Counted from the stretch's first letter, positions 52,524-62,200 are shown. The stretch is 64,000 nt of DNA from Dehalococcoides mccartyi CG5 (GCF_000830885.1 NZ_CP006951.1:930001-994000), one strand, 5' to 3'. Numbers and translations: made by a program. The notes: generated by a model not told the origin, from the letters alone.

Positions 52524-53363
52524 ATGACTCAAACGTCTTACGGGTTGCTCAAGGGTAAAAAGGGAATTATATTCGGCCCTCTAAATGAGCAAAGTCTGGG
52601 CTGGAAAATAGCCTTGGCCTGCTACCGCGAAGGAGCTGAGTTGGCTATTTCCAATGTGGCCACCGCACTTAAGATGGGCAATACCACCGACCTGGCCCGG
52701 ATTTGCGGTCAAGCCCCCCTGCTGGTAGCTGATGCCACCAGTGACGATGAGCTTAAAGCCTTGTTTTCCGAACTGAAAACCACGCTGGGAGAAATAGATT
52801 TTATAGTCCATTCGGTGGGCATGAGTGCCAATATCCGAAAGAAAATCCCTTACGAATCAACCAATTATATTTTTTATAACAAAGGGCTTGAAATTTCGGC
52901 CATATCCCTCCACAAAATAATCCGATATGCCCTTGAGGCAGGAGTACTCAAAGACAACGGCAGTATACTGGCTCTGACATATATTGGGGCGCAAAGGGTT
53001 TTTTCCCAGTACAACGATATGAATGATGCCAAAGCCCTGCTGGAAGCAATTGCCCGAAATTTCGGTTCCCGTCTGGCAGACCGCGGCATACGAGTAAACA
53101 CTGTTTCCCAGTCACCTACCCGCACTTCGGCCGGTTCAGGGATAAGCAACTTTGACGCCATGTACGAATATGCCAATCTGCTTGCCCCCCTAGGAAATGC
53201 AAACGGCGAGGAATGTGCGGATTATGTGATTACCCTGCTTTCAGACCTTAGCCGCAAGGTAACCATGCAAAACCTTTACCATGACGGCGGCTTCTCCAGT
53301 GCAGGCATCTCCGAAAAACTGCTCAAGCTGCTGGAACGTAACCAGCCTGAAGCCGGTGTATAA
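52524..53363 (+). CDS. fabI: FabI-type enoyl-ACP reductase
   Basis: SDR-fold enoyl-[acyl-carrier-protein] reductase (279 aa). The cofactor loop GPLNEQSLGWKIALACY matches the FabI pattern (long insert between Gly residues) rather than FabG. The active site reads TYIGAQRV and QYNDMNDAK, i.e. Tyr then six residues then Lys, and ADRGIRVNTVSQSPTRT follows the SDR core. ACGGAGAG precedes the ATG. It reduces trans-2-enoyl-ACP to acyl-ACP with NAD(P)H. The fab genes that follow (from 53.7 kb) have their own promoter. Confidence 0.86.
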   Translation: MTQTSYGLLKGKKGIIFGPLNEQSLGWKIALACYREGAELAISNVATALKMGNTTDLARICGQAPLLVADATSDDELKALFSELKTTLGEIDFIVHSVGMSANIRKKIPYESTNYIFYNKGLEISAISLHKIIRYALEAGVLKDNGSILALTYIGAQRVFSQYNDMNDAKALLEAIARNFGSRLADRGIRVNTVSQSPTRTSAGSGISNFDAMYEYANLLAPLGNANGEECADYVITLLSDLSRKVTMQNLYHDGGFSSAGISEKLLKLLERNQPEAGV

Positions 53364-53393
53364 TAGCTTTATCATTTTGAAAGAGAGCACCTA

Positions 53394-53597
53394 ATGGACA
53401 AATACTTCAGCCGCCTGATGTTTATATCCGTTTTAGTTTTTCTGGTCAGTTTCTTTATCCATATCCTGCTGGTCAGTTTGTTCGAGATTGATGAAACTTT
53501 TTGGGTGATTTTGGGAATGGTAGTAGCACCAACCGGTTTTGCCATTGGGATTATAGGGCATTTGGTGCTCCGCCTGAAAAACCGGAGTGCCAAATAA
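53394..53597 (+). CDS. 67-aa two-TM membrane protein
   Basis: A 67-aa protein with two transmembrane segments (about residues 8-30 and 37-57) and a basic C-terminus, starting MDKYFSRLMF. AAAGAGAG stands before the ATG. It lies 30 bases after fabI on the same strand, probably co-transcribed. No family recognised. Confidence 0.6.
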   Translation: MDKYFSRLMFISVLVFLVSFFIHILLVSLFEIDETFWVILGMVVAPTGFAIGIIGHLVLRLKNRSAK

Positions 53598-53617
53598 TCC
53601 CCTTTCAGGTTTTTAAC

Positions 53618-53646
53618 TTGCATGTAATATAGCCTTAATCTATAAT
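53618..53646 (+). promoter_or_regulatory. promoter of the DUF177-rpmF-fab operon
   Basis: TTGCAT (53618-53623), 17-base spacer, perfect TATAAT (53641-53646). Confidence 0.7.
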
Positions 53647-53672
53647 AAACTCTGTTTTGTACGAGGAAGATA

Positions 53673-54116
53673 GTGCTGCAATATAATGTAGCCCAGCTGC
53701 TGAAATCAGTCATCGGTGCCACCCGCATCTACCAGCTGGACGATGAAATAAATCTGGAAGGCAGTCCTATCAGGGTATCGGGTGAGATTACCTTTACCCG
53801 TATTGACCGCGGTCTACTGGTGACAGGGGTTCTTGATACCTATATGGACTTGGACTGTGTACGCTGTCTTAGGGAATTCAGTTGCCCGGTCAGCATCCGC
53901 CTTGAAGAACGGTTTCTGCCCACCGTAGACGTGGTGCACGGCTTCGAAGTGGACAACTCTGAAGAGCTTGACGCCTTTTTTATTGACGAGCACCATATTC
54001 TAGATTTGAGCGAAGTTATCCGCGAAGGTGCTATAATGGCAATACCCATGAAACCTCTGTGCTCCGGTGAGTGCCGCGGTTTTGAATATAAAGCGAATAC
54101 TAATTTAACGGAGTAA
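53673..54116 (+). CDS. DUF177 (YceD) family protein
   Basis: YceD/DUF177 protein (147 aa), whose gene commonly precedes rpmF. It is linked to 23S rRNA accumulation and ribosome assembly in plants and bacteria. The metal-binding Cys set is CVRCLREF and CSGECRG, both typical of the family. Start GTG 53673 with GAGGAAG upstream. It heads an operon of rpmF, fabD, fabG, nusB and acpP. Confidence 0.88.
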   Translation: MLQYNVAQLLKSVIGATRIYQLDDEINLEGSPIRVSGEITFTRIDRGLLVTGVLDTYMDLDCVRCLREFSCPVSIRLEERFLPTVDVVHGFEVDNSEELDAFFIDEHHILDLSEVIREGAIMAIPMKPLCSGECRGFEYKANTNLTE

Positions 54117-54120
54117 AATA

Positions 54121-54339
54121 ATGGCTCTACCTAAAAGAAGACTTTCCCATTCCCGCCAGGGCAATCACCGGGCTCACGTAGCCCTTACCGCCCCGGCTGT
54201 AATGGAATGCCCCCAGTGCAACAGCCCCAAGCTCTCTCATCAAGCCTGTTCCGTCTGCGGTACTTACAATGGACGGACTGTGATTGATATGGAAGCTATT
54301 GCCAAGAAAAAAGCTGATAAATCCAAGGGTCAGCAGTAG
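54121..54339 (+). CDS. rpmF: ribosomal protein bL32
   Basis: L32 (72 aa) with MALPKRRLSHSRQGNHR at its start and two Cys pairs (ECPQCNS and CSVCG) for zinc. It lies 4 bases after the DUF177 gene in the classic arrangement. In many bacteria plsX and fabH follow; here fabD follows directly. Confidence 0.96.
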   Translation: MALPKRRLSHSRQGNHRAHVALTAPAVMECPQCNSPKLSHQACSVCGTYNGRTVIDMEAIAKKKADKSKGQQ

Positions 54340-54364
54340 TTTCCGGTTGGTCAGTTTTTAAGGC

Positions 54365-55297
54365 ATGACTGAGATTAAAACAGCTTATGTCTTCCCCGGT
54401 CAGGGTGCTCAGTTCGTGGGCATGGGACGGGATTTATACTCGGAGTTTCATTCCGCCAGAGAGCTTTTTGACCTGGCGGATAAAGCTTTGGGGTTTTCGT
54501 TGTCTAAATTATGTTTTGAAGGACCTGAAGAAGACCTGAAGGACACCCGCCACTCCCAGAGTGCCATTGTCTGCCACAGCCTGTCTGCCCTTTCGGCTTT
54601 TATAGAAAGCGGCAAATCAAAGCTTCTGCCTGAACCCTCTTTTGTAGCAGGGCATTCACTGGGTGAATATTCGGCGCTGGGTGCAAGCGGAATACTCCCT
54701 TACGTACAAGCTATTTTGCTTGCCCGCAAACGGGGAGAACTCATGGCTGAAGCAGCCGCCAAAACCCCCGGTGCCATGGCCGCCGTTATAGGCATATCCC
54801 AAGAAATACTGTCTGATATCTGCCTGAAAACAGGCTGTTACATAGCTAATTTCAATTCTCCCGGGCAGCTGGTTATCAGCGGTCTGAAAGAGGCTGTAGA
54901 CCAAGCATCTGCCCAAGCCACAGCCAGCGGAGCTATGAAAGTAGTAACCCTGCAGGTAAGCGGCGGTTTCCATACCCCTCTCATGTCGCCTGCTTCCACA
55001 GGTTTAAAAGAAATGCTGAACTCTATGGATTTTAAGACCGCCCGAATACCGCTGGTGGCCAATACCAGTGCTTGCCCAGTTTCTACCCCGCAGGATGTAA
55101 AAGCCGAACTTTATTGCCAACTGACCGGTGGTGTCCAGTGGCAAAAAAGCATAGAGAATATGATTGCAAGCGGGGTAAATACCTTTGTTGAGATTGGGCC
55201 GGGTAAAGTACTGGCCGGACTGATAAAAAGAATTAACCGCAGTGTCAGTATCTACAATATAAATGATGCCGCTTCTATCCAGAATTTTAGCGTATAA
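54365..55297 (+). CDS. fabD: malonyl-CoA:ACP transacylase
   Basis: FabD (310 aa) loads malonyl groups onto ACP. N-terminal VFPGQGAQFVGMG and the nucleophile elbow VAGHSLGEYSALG (Ser at about residue 97), then the active-site His in GGFHTPLM, are all present. Its stop overlaps the start of fabG by one base (TAATG). Confidence 0.95.
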   Translation: MTEIKTAYVFPGQGAQFVGMGRDLYSEFHSARELFDLADKALGFSLSKLCFEGPEEDLKDTRHSQSAIVCHSLSALSAFIESGKSKLLPEPSFVAGHSLGEYSALGASGILPYVQAILLARKRGELMAEAAAKTPGAMAAVIGISQEILSDICLKTGCYIANFNSPGQLVISGLKEAVDQASAQATASGAMKVVTLQVSGGFHTPLMSPASTGLKEMLNSMDFKTARIPLVANTSACPVSTPQDVKAELYCQLTGGVQWQKSIENMIASGVNTFVEIGPGKVLAGLIKRINRSVSIYNINDAASIQNFSV

Positions 55298-56049
55298 TGG
55301 GTAACATGCTTGGTTTAAATGGCAAAGTAGCCCTGATTACCGGCTCCGGCAGGGGCATAGGCAAAGCCATAGCTTTGCGGTTCGCCGAAGCAGGGGCAAA
55401 AGTGGTAGTAAACAGTCTGTCTCCCAATGGTGAAGAAACGGCCTCTCAGATACGTTCTCAGGACGGACAGGCCATATTCGTTCAGGCTGATGTAAGCCAA
55501 AGTAGCGGGGTAGAAGCCCTTTTCAAAGCCAGTCAGGAAGCCTTTGGCGGAGTGGATATACTGGTAAACAATGCCGGCATAACCCGTGACCAGTTGACCA
55601 TGCGTCTGTCCGAAGAAGACTGGGACAGTGTAATACAAACCAACTTAAAGAGTGTTTTTTTGTGTTCCAAGGCCGCCCTCCGCCAGATGCTGAAAAACCG
55701 CTGGGGACGGATAATAAACCTCAGTTCCATAGTCGGTCTGAAGGGCAACCCGGGGCAGGCCAATTATGCCGCCGCCAAAGCCGGCATTCTGGGATTCAGC
55801 TATTCTTTGGCTAAAGAAGTGGCCAGCCGCAATATTACTGTCAATTCCATAGCACCCGGTTTTATAGAAACCGATATGACCGCAGCCCTGTCTGACGAAC
55901 AAAGACAGGCTATAACAGCCCGAATACCCATGCAAAAACTTGGCACAGTGGAAGATATAGCCGCCTGTGCATTATACTTGGCACAAGAAGATGCCAAATA
56001 CATTACCGGACAGGTAATTTGCCTGGACGGCGGTATGTCTATAATATAA
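55297..56049 (+). CDS. fabG: 3-oxoacyl-ACP reductase
   Basis: SDR-fold FabG (250 aa), NADPH-dependent. GSGRGIGKAIALRFA binds the cofactor and NNAGITRD follows. The catalytic set is the Ser in NLSSIVGLKG and Tyr and Lys in QANYAAAKAGILG. The C-terminal ITGQVICLDGGMSI is standard. It shares one base with fabD. The start MGNMLGLNGK has a second Met (55306) as an alternative start. Confidence 0.95.
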   Translation: MGNMLGLNGKVALITGSGRGIGKAIALRFAEAGAKVVVNSLSPNGEETASQIRSQDGQAIFVQADVSQSSGVEALFKASQEAFGGVDILVNNAGITRDQLTMRLSEEDWDSVIQTNLKSVFLCSKAALRQMLKNRWGRIINLSSIVGLKGNPGQANYAAAKAGILGFSYSLAKEVASRNITVNSIAPGFIETDMTAALSDEQRQAITARIPMQKLGTVEDIAACALYLAQEDAKYITGQVICLDGGMSII

Positions 56050-56060
56050 GCGAGTAAAAA

Positions 56061-56492
56061 GTGACGACCAGCAGACGCAAAGCACGTGAAATAGTCCTTC
56101 AGGCTCTGTACGAACAAGACCTGGCAGGGCATAATGCCGAGGATGTTTTAAAACGCCTTTTAACCGAAAACCCCCAGACTGAAGAAAACGTAGAGTTTAT
56201 TTTCAGGCTGACAAATGCCGTAGTCAAGCACAAGGACTTACTGGATGAAAATATCCGCCAGTTTGCCTCTGCCTGGCCGGTGGAACAGCTTTCATATATT
56301 GACCGGAATGTACTCCGGCTGGCTATTTTTGAAATTATCCATGAAAATGATGTACCGGTTAAAGTAGCTATCAACGAAGCAGTTGAACTTGCCAAATCAT
56401 TTGGGGGCAACTCTTCTGCCAGATTTATAAACGGGGTTCTCAGTTCTGTCAGCAAAGCTCTGGCAGATACAGCAAACCAACGGGAGGAGTGA
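56061..56492 (+). CDS. nusB: transcription antitermination factor NusB
   Basis: NusB (143 aa), an all-helical protein that joins NusE on boxA RNA in rRNA antitermination. [21 protein letters not shown] at the start and [30 protein letters not shown] near the end are signatures. Start GTG 56061, 11 bases after fabG. Placement between fabG and acpP is unusual. Confidence 0.95.
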
Positions 56493-56496
56493 AGTA

Positions 56497-56757
56497 GTGG
56501 CAACGGTTTTTGAAAGAGTAAAAAAAGTTAGTGTTGAGCAGTTGGGCGCCGAAGAAAAAGATGTGGTGCTTACTGCCAGTTTTGCAGATGACCTGGGGGC
56601 AGATTCTCTGGATCAGGTAGAACTTATAATGGCACTGGAGACCGAATTCGGTACTCCCGAAACCAAGTTTGAGATACCTGATACTGACGCTGAAAAATTA
56701 AAGACGGTGCAGGCTGTAGTGGACTACTTGAAGTCCAAAGGCATAAAAGACAGCTAA
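56497..56757 (+). CDS. acpP: acyl carrier protein
   Basis: ACP (86 aa), the acyl carrier for fatty-acid synthesis. The phosphopantetheine Ser is Ser37 in [13 protein letters not shown]. The protein is acidic with four helices as usual, but it has a slightly longer N-terminus. Start GTG 56497, with GGGAGGAG upstream inside the end of nusB. It ends the operon that also carries fabD and fabG. Confidence 0.96.
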   Translation: MATVFERVKKVSVEQLGAEEKDVVLTASFADDLGADSLDQVELIMALETEFGTPETKFEIPDTDAEKLKTVQAVVDYLKSKGIKDS

Positions 56758-57021
56758 TACCGCCTCTAATACCACCAGATTCAAACAGTTTTTAAATTTA
56801 TAGCCGAAATCCGGTCCGGGCATTTTATTGCCTGTTACAGCTGATACTCTGAAATTTCGGATACCAAGATGTTTGCCGTTAAAAACGGGTAAACGGTATA
56901 GTGGGTTGTTACCTGAAAAAGACCAAGCCTAAGGGGTAACCCCTGCCCTGCCAGACGGCTAAGACGTTTTACTCCCCCTAAAAGAGCCTATATATAGGTC
57001 AGATTTAGATTGAGACAGCCC
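56758..57021. other. intergenic region between acpP and the radical SAM gene
   Basis: 264 bases with no gene seen. It contains the perfect 12-bp palindrome CCTATATATAGG (56987-56998), GGGGTAACCCC near 56935, and a pair of complementary 7-mers (CCGAAAT and ATTTCGG) in the first 110 bases. No clear terminator with a T run is seen for either convergent gene. Confidence 0.5.
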
Positions 57022-58533
57022 TCAGGCGGTGTCCTGCCCGAACTTGCACCCCGTATAACGTTCTAAAACTTTGCGGAAATGATAGCCGTAAATGGATAGG
57101 GTAACTGCCAGAGGAAATGCCTTGGGATTTTTTATCAGGGTAGAGCCCAACAACCGCCAATAATACTTCCGGCTGTTGTCCACAATACCCAGATGCCACA
57201 CAGACCGCATAAATGCCCTTAGCCTCTGGGCTGATACCGGTTTCACCCGCCCTTTGGGTTTGGGATGATATCTCGATATAAGTACAGCTACCCGCTGGTA
57301 ATATTCGCGGGGGGCATATATGGCTGAGAGCACCCGGTTATAACCGTTTATAAGCACTTCGGTCTTCATGCGGGGTACAAAGTTCAAACTGCAATCTGTA
57401 TTATCTCCCCGAAAATCTTCCAGCAGACGTTTTTCCTTCTTAAGCCTGTTCCACAAACGGGTGCCTCTGGGGGCATTTAAAAGCCCGACCATGGCAGTCA
57501 CAATGCCGCTTTGCTGAATGAAATTTATCTGGGCACGGAAAATAGAAGCCGGGTCACTGTCAAAACCCAGTATGAAACCGCCCTGAACCTGAATACCGGC
57601 CTGCTGGATTTTCTCAATTGAAACCAGCATATCCCTATTGGCATTCTGGTGCTTGGAACATTCCGCTAAACTTTCGGCATTGGGTGTTTCCACTCCCACA
57701 AATACGGTATCAAAGCCTGCTTCTACCATCAGGTGAAGCAGTTCATCATCGTCTGCCAGATTTATAGAAACCTCGGTATTAAATGAAAAGGGGTAACCCT
57801 TTCGTTTCTGCCAGGCTATGACTGCCGGCAATATGTCGGCCTTGAGTTTATTTTTGTTGCCTATAAAGTTGTCATCTACAAAGAAAACTCCCGAACGCCA
57901 GCCGGACTGGTACAGGGCATTAAGTTCAGCCAGAACCTGCACACGGTCTTTTGAACGGGGAACACGGCCGTTTAGGACTACAATATCACAAAACTCACAG
58001 TTAAACGGGCAACCCCGCGAATACTGAAGGCTCATGGAGGAATATTCTTTTGACTTTACCAGCTTCCAGAGGGGTATGGGTGTTCGGGTAAGGTCTGACT
58101 TTTCTTTTTCGGGGTATACCGCTGCCGCTTTTCCCTCTTCCAAATCACGCACAAAACCTGCCAGAGAGTTTTCCACTTCCCCCAGCAACAAATGGTCTAT
58201 GCCCTTCAGGGTTTCAGCCTCAGCCGTAAAGTAAGGCCCTCCGGCCACTACTTTTTTACCCAGAGCATGGCAGCGGTCTATACATTCGTGGGCGGATTTT
58301 TGCTGAACTGCCATAGCGCTTATAAAGACGTAATCTGCCGCCAGTATATCTTTATCCGTCAGGTTTTCAATATTAAGGTCTACCAGTTTCTTTTGCCAGC
58401 CATCCGGCAGCATGGCGGCAAGAGTCAGAAGACCCAACGGCGGAAAAGAGGCTTTTTTAGAAACAAACTTTAAGGCATGCTTGAAGCTCCAGAATGTGTC
58501 GGGATAACGTGGGTAAAGGAGTAAAATTTTCAT
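57022..58533 (-). CDS. B12-binding domain radical SAM protein
   Basis: A 503-aa protein with an N-terminal cobalamin-binding Rossmann domain (residues 1-150, LLLYPRYPDTFW at the start, GGPYFTAE in the middle). A radical SAM core carries C-x3-C-x2-C in SRGCPFNCEFCD (about residue 180), followed by FVDDNFIGNK. The C-terminal region (DUF4070 type) follows. The layout matches the HpnR/HpnJ-like group that methylates or rearranges carbon in lipids and cofactors. No hopanoid genes are near. It depends on corrinoid, consistent with this lineage. The substrate is unknown. Confidence 0.86.
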   Translation of the reverse strand: MKILLLYPRYPDTFWSFKHALKFVSKKASFPPLGLLTLAAMLPDGWQKKLVDLNIENLTDKDILAADYVFISAMAVQQKSAHECIDRCHALGKKVVAGGPYFTAEAETLKGIDHLLLGEVENSLAGFVRDLEEGKAAAVYPEKEKSDLTRTPIPLWKLVKSKEYSSMSLQYSRGCPFNCEFCDIVVLNGRVPRSKDRVQVLAELNALYQSGWRSGVFFVDDNFIGNKNKLKADILPAVIAWQKRKGYPFSFNTEVSINLADDDELLHLMVEAGFDTVFVGVETPNAESLAECSKHQNANRDMLVSIEKIQQAGIQVQGGFILGFDSDPASIFRAQINFIQQSGIVTAMVGLLNAPRGTRLWNRLKKEKRLLEDFRGDNTDCSLNFVPRMKTEVLINGYNRVLSAIYAPREYYQRVAVLISRYHPKPKGRVKPVSAQRLRAFMRSVWHLGIVDNSRKYYWRLLGSTLIKNPKAFPLAVTLSIYGYHFRKVLERYTGCKFGQDTA

Positions 58534-58604
58534 CTGAATCTCCTGACAGAGGATATTTGAATATTTTGAATAATATCATAAATTTTATTCATTTTAAACC
58601 CTGC

Positions 58605-61600
58605 CTACCCCAATCGCCAGATTACCTCTTCCAGTACCTCTTTCCATTTATCACCAATTTTTTTAAACTCTATAGCCACCTGATTACGCCCTGCGATAAC
58701 CCCTGCCCGAAGCGGTTCAAGCAAAGACTTGTTTATTATCAGCCCGCCCAGCATCCGCACCACTATCTGGCTGCCTTCGGTTACTATAGTATCCACGTGG
58801 GCTTTTTTAGCCAGCAGACGCAGACGGATTGAATAAAGCAGGTTTTCAAGTTCCGGCGGCATTGCCCCGAACCGGTCTGCCAGTTCCTTTTCTTTTTCCT
58901 GAACTCCTGCCAGACTGGTTAAAGCCGATAACTGCTGGTAGATGGAAAGCCTGAGATCCAGATCCTGAATATAATATTCGGGTATAAATGCATCCAGAGG
59001 TAAATCCAGCTTGGGGGCAGGCATGTTCTTGAGGCGTATTTCCTCTTTTGAAAGCCCGCTGCCCGTAGCTTTCAGCCCGGCCACAGCCTCTGACAGCATC
59101 TGGGTATACAGATTGAAACCGACTGAATTTATATACCCTGACTGTTTTACCCCAAGCAGTGTTCCCGCACCCCGTATCTCCAAGTCTTTCATAGCAATGC
59201 CGTAGCCTGCCCCCAGTTCAGCTGCCTCATAGATAGTTTTCAGGCGTTTCTCAGCATCGCCGCTAAGGCGTTTTTCTTTTTCATACAGGAAATAGGCATA
59301 TGCCAGCTGGGAACTCCGCCCCACCCTTCCCCGCAACTGGTAAAGCTGGGTAAGCCCGAAGCGGTCTGCCCGGTTTATGATAAGGGTATTGGCATTCGGC
59401 ACATCCACCCCGGATTCTATTATGGTGGTACATACCAGCACATCCAGTTCATGCCGCACAAAATCAGCCATTACGGCCGCCAGTTTTTCTTCAGCCATCT
59501 GCCCGTGCCCGATACCTATGCGGGCTTCGGGAACAAGCTGCTGGATACGTTCTGCCAGCAAATTTATGCCCATCACCCGGTTATTCACAAAAAATACCTG
59601 CCCGTTTCTTTCCATTTCCCGCAGTATAGCTTCACGTATCAGCCGTTCATCAAAAGCGGCTACTACGGTCTTTATAGGCAGGCGTTCACCGGGCGGAGTT
59701 TCGATAATACTCATATCCCGCACTCCCACCATAGACATGTGCAAAGTACGGGGTATGGGGGTAGCGCTAAGGGTAAGCACATCTACCTGGGCACGCAGTT
59801 TCTTGAAAAATTCCTTGTGGGCTACCCCGAAGCGTTGCTCTTCATCTATAACTACTAATCCCAAGTCTTTAAACTTTATATCTGCCTGAAGCAGGCGGTG
59901 AGTACCTATGCAGATATCCACCTCGCCTTTTTCCAGATTTTCAACCACTTCTTTCTGTTCGGACTGGCTGCGGAATCGGCTTAGCACCTCTACTTTTACC
60001 GGAAAAGTGGCCAGCCGCTCACGAAAAGTAGTGTAATGCTGCTGGGCAAGCACAGTAGTAGGCACTAAAACTGCTACCTGTTTGCCGTCCATAACCGCTT
60101 TGAAAGCCGCCCTTATAGCTACCTCGGTTTTACCGTAGCCCACATCCCCCAGTATAAGCCTGTCCATAGGGCGGGGTTTTTCCATGTCTTCTTTGACATC
60201 GTACAGGGCCTTCAGCTGGTCAGGTGTTTCCACATAGGAGAACGATGCTTCCATCTCCTGTTGCCAGACGGTGTCTGCCGAAAAAGCATAGCCGCTGGCC
60301 AGTTCACGTTTGGCGTAAATCTCAAGGAGCTCACGGGCAGTCTCTTCCGCGGATTCACTGGCCTTTTCTTTAGCCCTTTGCCATTCCTGAGTACCCAGCC
60401 GGTGCAAAGACGGGGGTTCATCCCCACTGCCTATAAAACGGTTTACCCTGTCCATCTGGTCTGTGGGTACATAGAGTTTGTCGCCGCCGGCATACTGGAG
60501 TATCAGGTATTCTTTATCCATGCCGTCACGGTTCATATGGCTGACCCCGCTGAACAGGGCTACCCCGTGGTCTATATGCACCACAAATTCACCCGGCTTT
60601 ATGTCCAGCACCACTCCCTTGCGGGCAACCGGACGTTTGGAGGGCAAACGCCGCTGTTTTACAAAACCAAAAAGTTCGGCATCGGTAAATACGTGCAAGC
60701 TACCGCTTAAACTCCAGCCCGCACCCAATATCCCTTGAACAAGGCTTAGACTGGCAGACGGAGGGGGTTTCAAAATATCTGTTTGAACATTTGTGGAAAT
60801 ACCCTCTTCCGCCAGAAGCTCGGTCAAACGGGCGGCCTGATGGCTGACTATAACCACCCTGCCTGCGTGCCCTTTCAGTTCCGGCAGTTTCTCATACAAA
60901 CTGGTTAAACGCCCCACATAATTATCCGGAGAAGCAAACTCCAGCTTCAGAGACTCACTCTCCCGCCCGAAAGAGGCCATAATAAGCCTCTTTTTGGTTT
61001 TCAACATTTCAGATATCTCTGCCCAGCTGAAATACGGGCGGGGATAAACGGAAGGAAGCTCACCTTGTGACAGACGATCTGAGCGCAGTTCTTCGGCTTC
61101 GTTATCCAGATGAAAAGCCGCCTGCTCTATAGAGGCAGGCTCATCCAGCACTACCAGAGCATCCGCCGGCAGATAATCAAGTATGCTTGAGGTATTGAAA
61201 AGAGGGGCAAAAAATTCCGGGTATTCCGGTTTTAAACCCTCCTGCAAGTGGTTTATATCTGCCGACAGAGTGCGGCTGAATTCAGGATTAAGGTTATCAG
61301 TGAGCAAAGCATCCAGCTTGTTTTTAAGCTCTTGACGGGGCAACTGCCCCAGATGAAAAATTTCACTTGCGGGGCTGATGGTAAGCTCGTTTACTTGCTT
61401 TCCCGAACGCTGGCTTTGAGGGTCAAAATTACGCAAACTTTCCAGCGTATTGCCGAAAAATTCCAGCCTTACCGGGTTATCTTCGGTATGGGGGAAGATA
61501 TCCAGTATCCCGCCCCGATGTGAATATGTTCCCGGCATTTCTACTATGCTTTCCTGACGGTATCCCAGTTGCTGAAAACGGCAAATAAGATTCTGGGGTT

Positions 61601-62051
61601 CTGTTTCCAATCCCGTCCAGACCTGCACAAAAGACTGCTCAAATACTTTGGGGGATATATACCGCTGAAGCAGAGCCGGCACAGCTGTAACTATTATCCG
61701 GGCATCTCCACTCCGGATAAAACCGCCCAAAATGCCTGCCAGACGCATTTTTTCCAGTGAGGAATTACGGTCTGAAACAGCCCTCTGGTAAGGCAACAGG
61801 CTGGGGTCAGGCAAAAACCCCGGCTCTTCCCCGCTGTAAGCGGCTATCTGTTCCAGTAGTTCCCTGGCCCGCTCCGGCTGTGAAGTGATAACCAGCATGG
61901 GGCATTTAAGCTTGCGGTATACCGCCGCCAAACTGAAACCCCTCCCCGCATCTAAAACAGAAATATCAGCTTCACCCCTGTCTAAAGATTCAAACAGACT
62001 GTTAAATGAAGGACTTTGGTCTATTAGAGGCAACAAACCGATAAGGTTCAA
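58605..62051 (-). CDS. mfd: transcription-repair coupling factor
   Basis: Mfd (about 1148 aa) releases RNA polymerase stalled at DNA damage and recruits UvrA. The N-terminal UvrB-like part (1-300) is followed by the RNA-polymerase-interaction domain of CarD type (GEFVVHIDHGVALFSGV, about residue 490). The RecG-like translocase has Walker A GDVGYGKTEVAIRA, VIDEEQRFGVAHKEFFKK, SATPIPRTLHMSMVG and LRGRVGRSSQLAYAY. The C-terminal TRCF domain follows. I prefer TTG 62051 with GGAGAA upstream; ATG 62069 has no ribosome site. Confidence 0.95.
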   Translation of the reverse strand: MNLIGLLPLIDQSPSFNSLFESLDRGEADISVLDAGRGFSLAAVYRKLKCPMLVITSQPERARELLEQIAAYSGEEPGFLPDPSLLPYQRAVSDRNSSLEKMRLAGILGGFIRSGDARIIVTAVPALLQRYISPKVFEQSFVQVWTGLETEPQNLICRFQQLGYRQESIVEMPGTYSHRGGILDIFPHTEDNPVRLEFFGNTLESLRNFDPQSQRSGKQVNELTISPASEIFHLGQLPRQELKNKLDALLTDNLNPEFSRTLSADINHLQEGLKPEYPEFFAPLFNTSSILDYLPADALVVLDEPASIEQAAFHLDNEAEELRSDRLSQGELPSVYPRPYFSWAEISEMLKTKKRLIMASFGRESESLKLEFASPDNYVGRLTSLYEKLPELKGHAGRVVIVSHQAARLTELLAEEGISTNVQTDILKPPPSASLSLVQGILGAGWSLSGSLHVFTDAELFGFVKQRRLPSKRPVARKGVVLDIKPGEFVVHIDHGVALFSGVSHMNRDGMDKEYLILQYAGGDKLYVPTDQMDRVNRFIGSGDEPPSLHRLGTQEWQRAKEKASESAEETARELLEIYAKRELASGYAFSADTVWQQEMEASFSYVETPDQLKALYDVKEDMEKPRPMDRLILGDVGYGKTEVAIRAAFKAVMDGKQVAVLVPTTVLAQQHYTTFRERLATFPVKVEVLSRFRSQSEQKEVVENLEKGEVDICIGTHRLLQADIKFKDLGLVVIDEEQRFGVAHKEFFKKLRAQVDVLTLSATPIPRTLHMSMVGVRDMSIIETPPGERLPIKTVVAAFDERLIREAILREMERNGQVFFVNNRVMGINLLAERIQQLVPEARIGIGHGQMAEEKLAAVMADFVRHELDVLVCTTIIESGVDVPNANTLIINRADRFGLTQLYQLRGRVGRSSQLAYAYFLYEKEKRLSGDAEKRLKTIYEAAELGAGYGIAMKDLEIRGAGTLLGVKQSGYINSVGFNLYTQMLSEAVAGLKATGSGLSKEEIRLKNMPAPKLDLPLDAFIPEYYIQDLDLRLSIYQQLSALTSLAGVQEKEKELADRFGAMPPELENLLYSIRLRLLAKKAHVDTIVTEGSQIVVRMLGGLIINKSLLEPLRAGVIAGRNQVAIEFKKIGDKWKEVLEEVIWRLG

Positions 62052-62162
62052 TATATTCTCCAAACACATTTAGGGGCTTACCGTTAGAGGTAGCCCCGTT
62101 TGGAAATTGTATCACCGAAAGCACCCGCCCTCAAGTCAGGTGCAATATATACGGGGTAATCC

Positions 62163-62191
62163 TTGTTCTGGCTTAACTTGCTTGCTATAAT
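62163..62191 (+). promoter_or_regulatory. proB promoter, near-leaderless
   Basis: TTGTTC (62163-62168), 17-base spacer, perfect TATAAT (62186-62191) preceded by TGC. The expected +1 near 62198 lies 3 bases before the proB ATG, and no Shine-Dalgarno sequence is present. Confidence 0.75.
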
Positions 62192-62200
62192 GACTTATTT

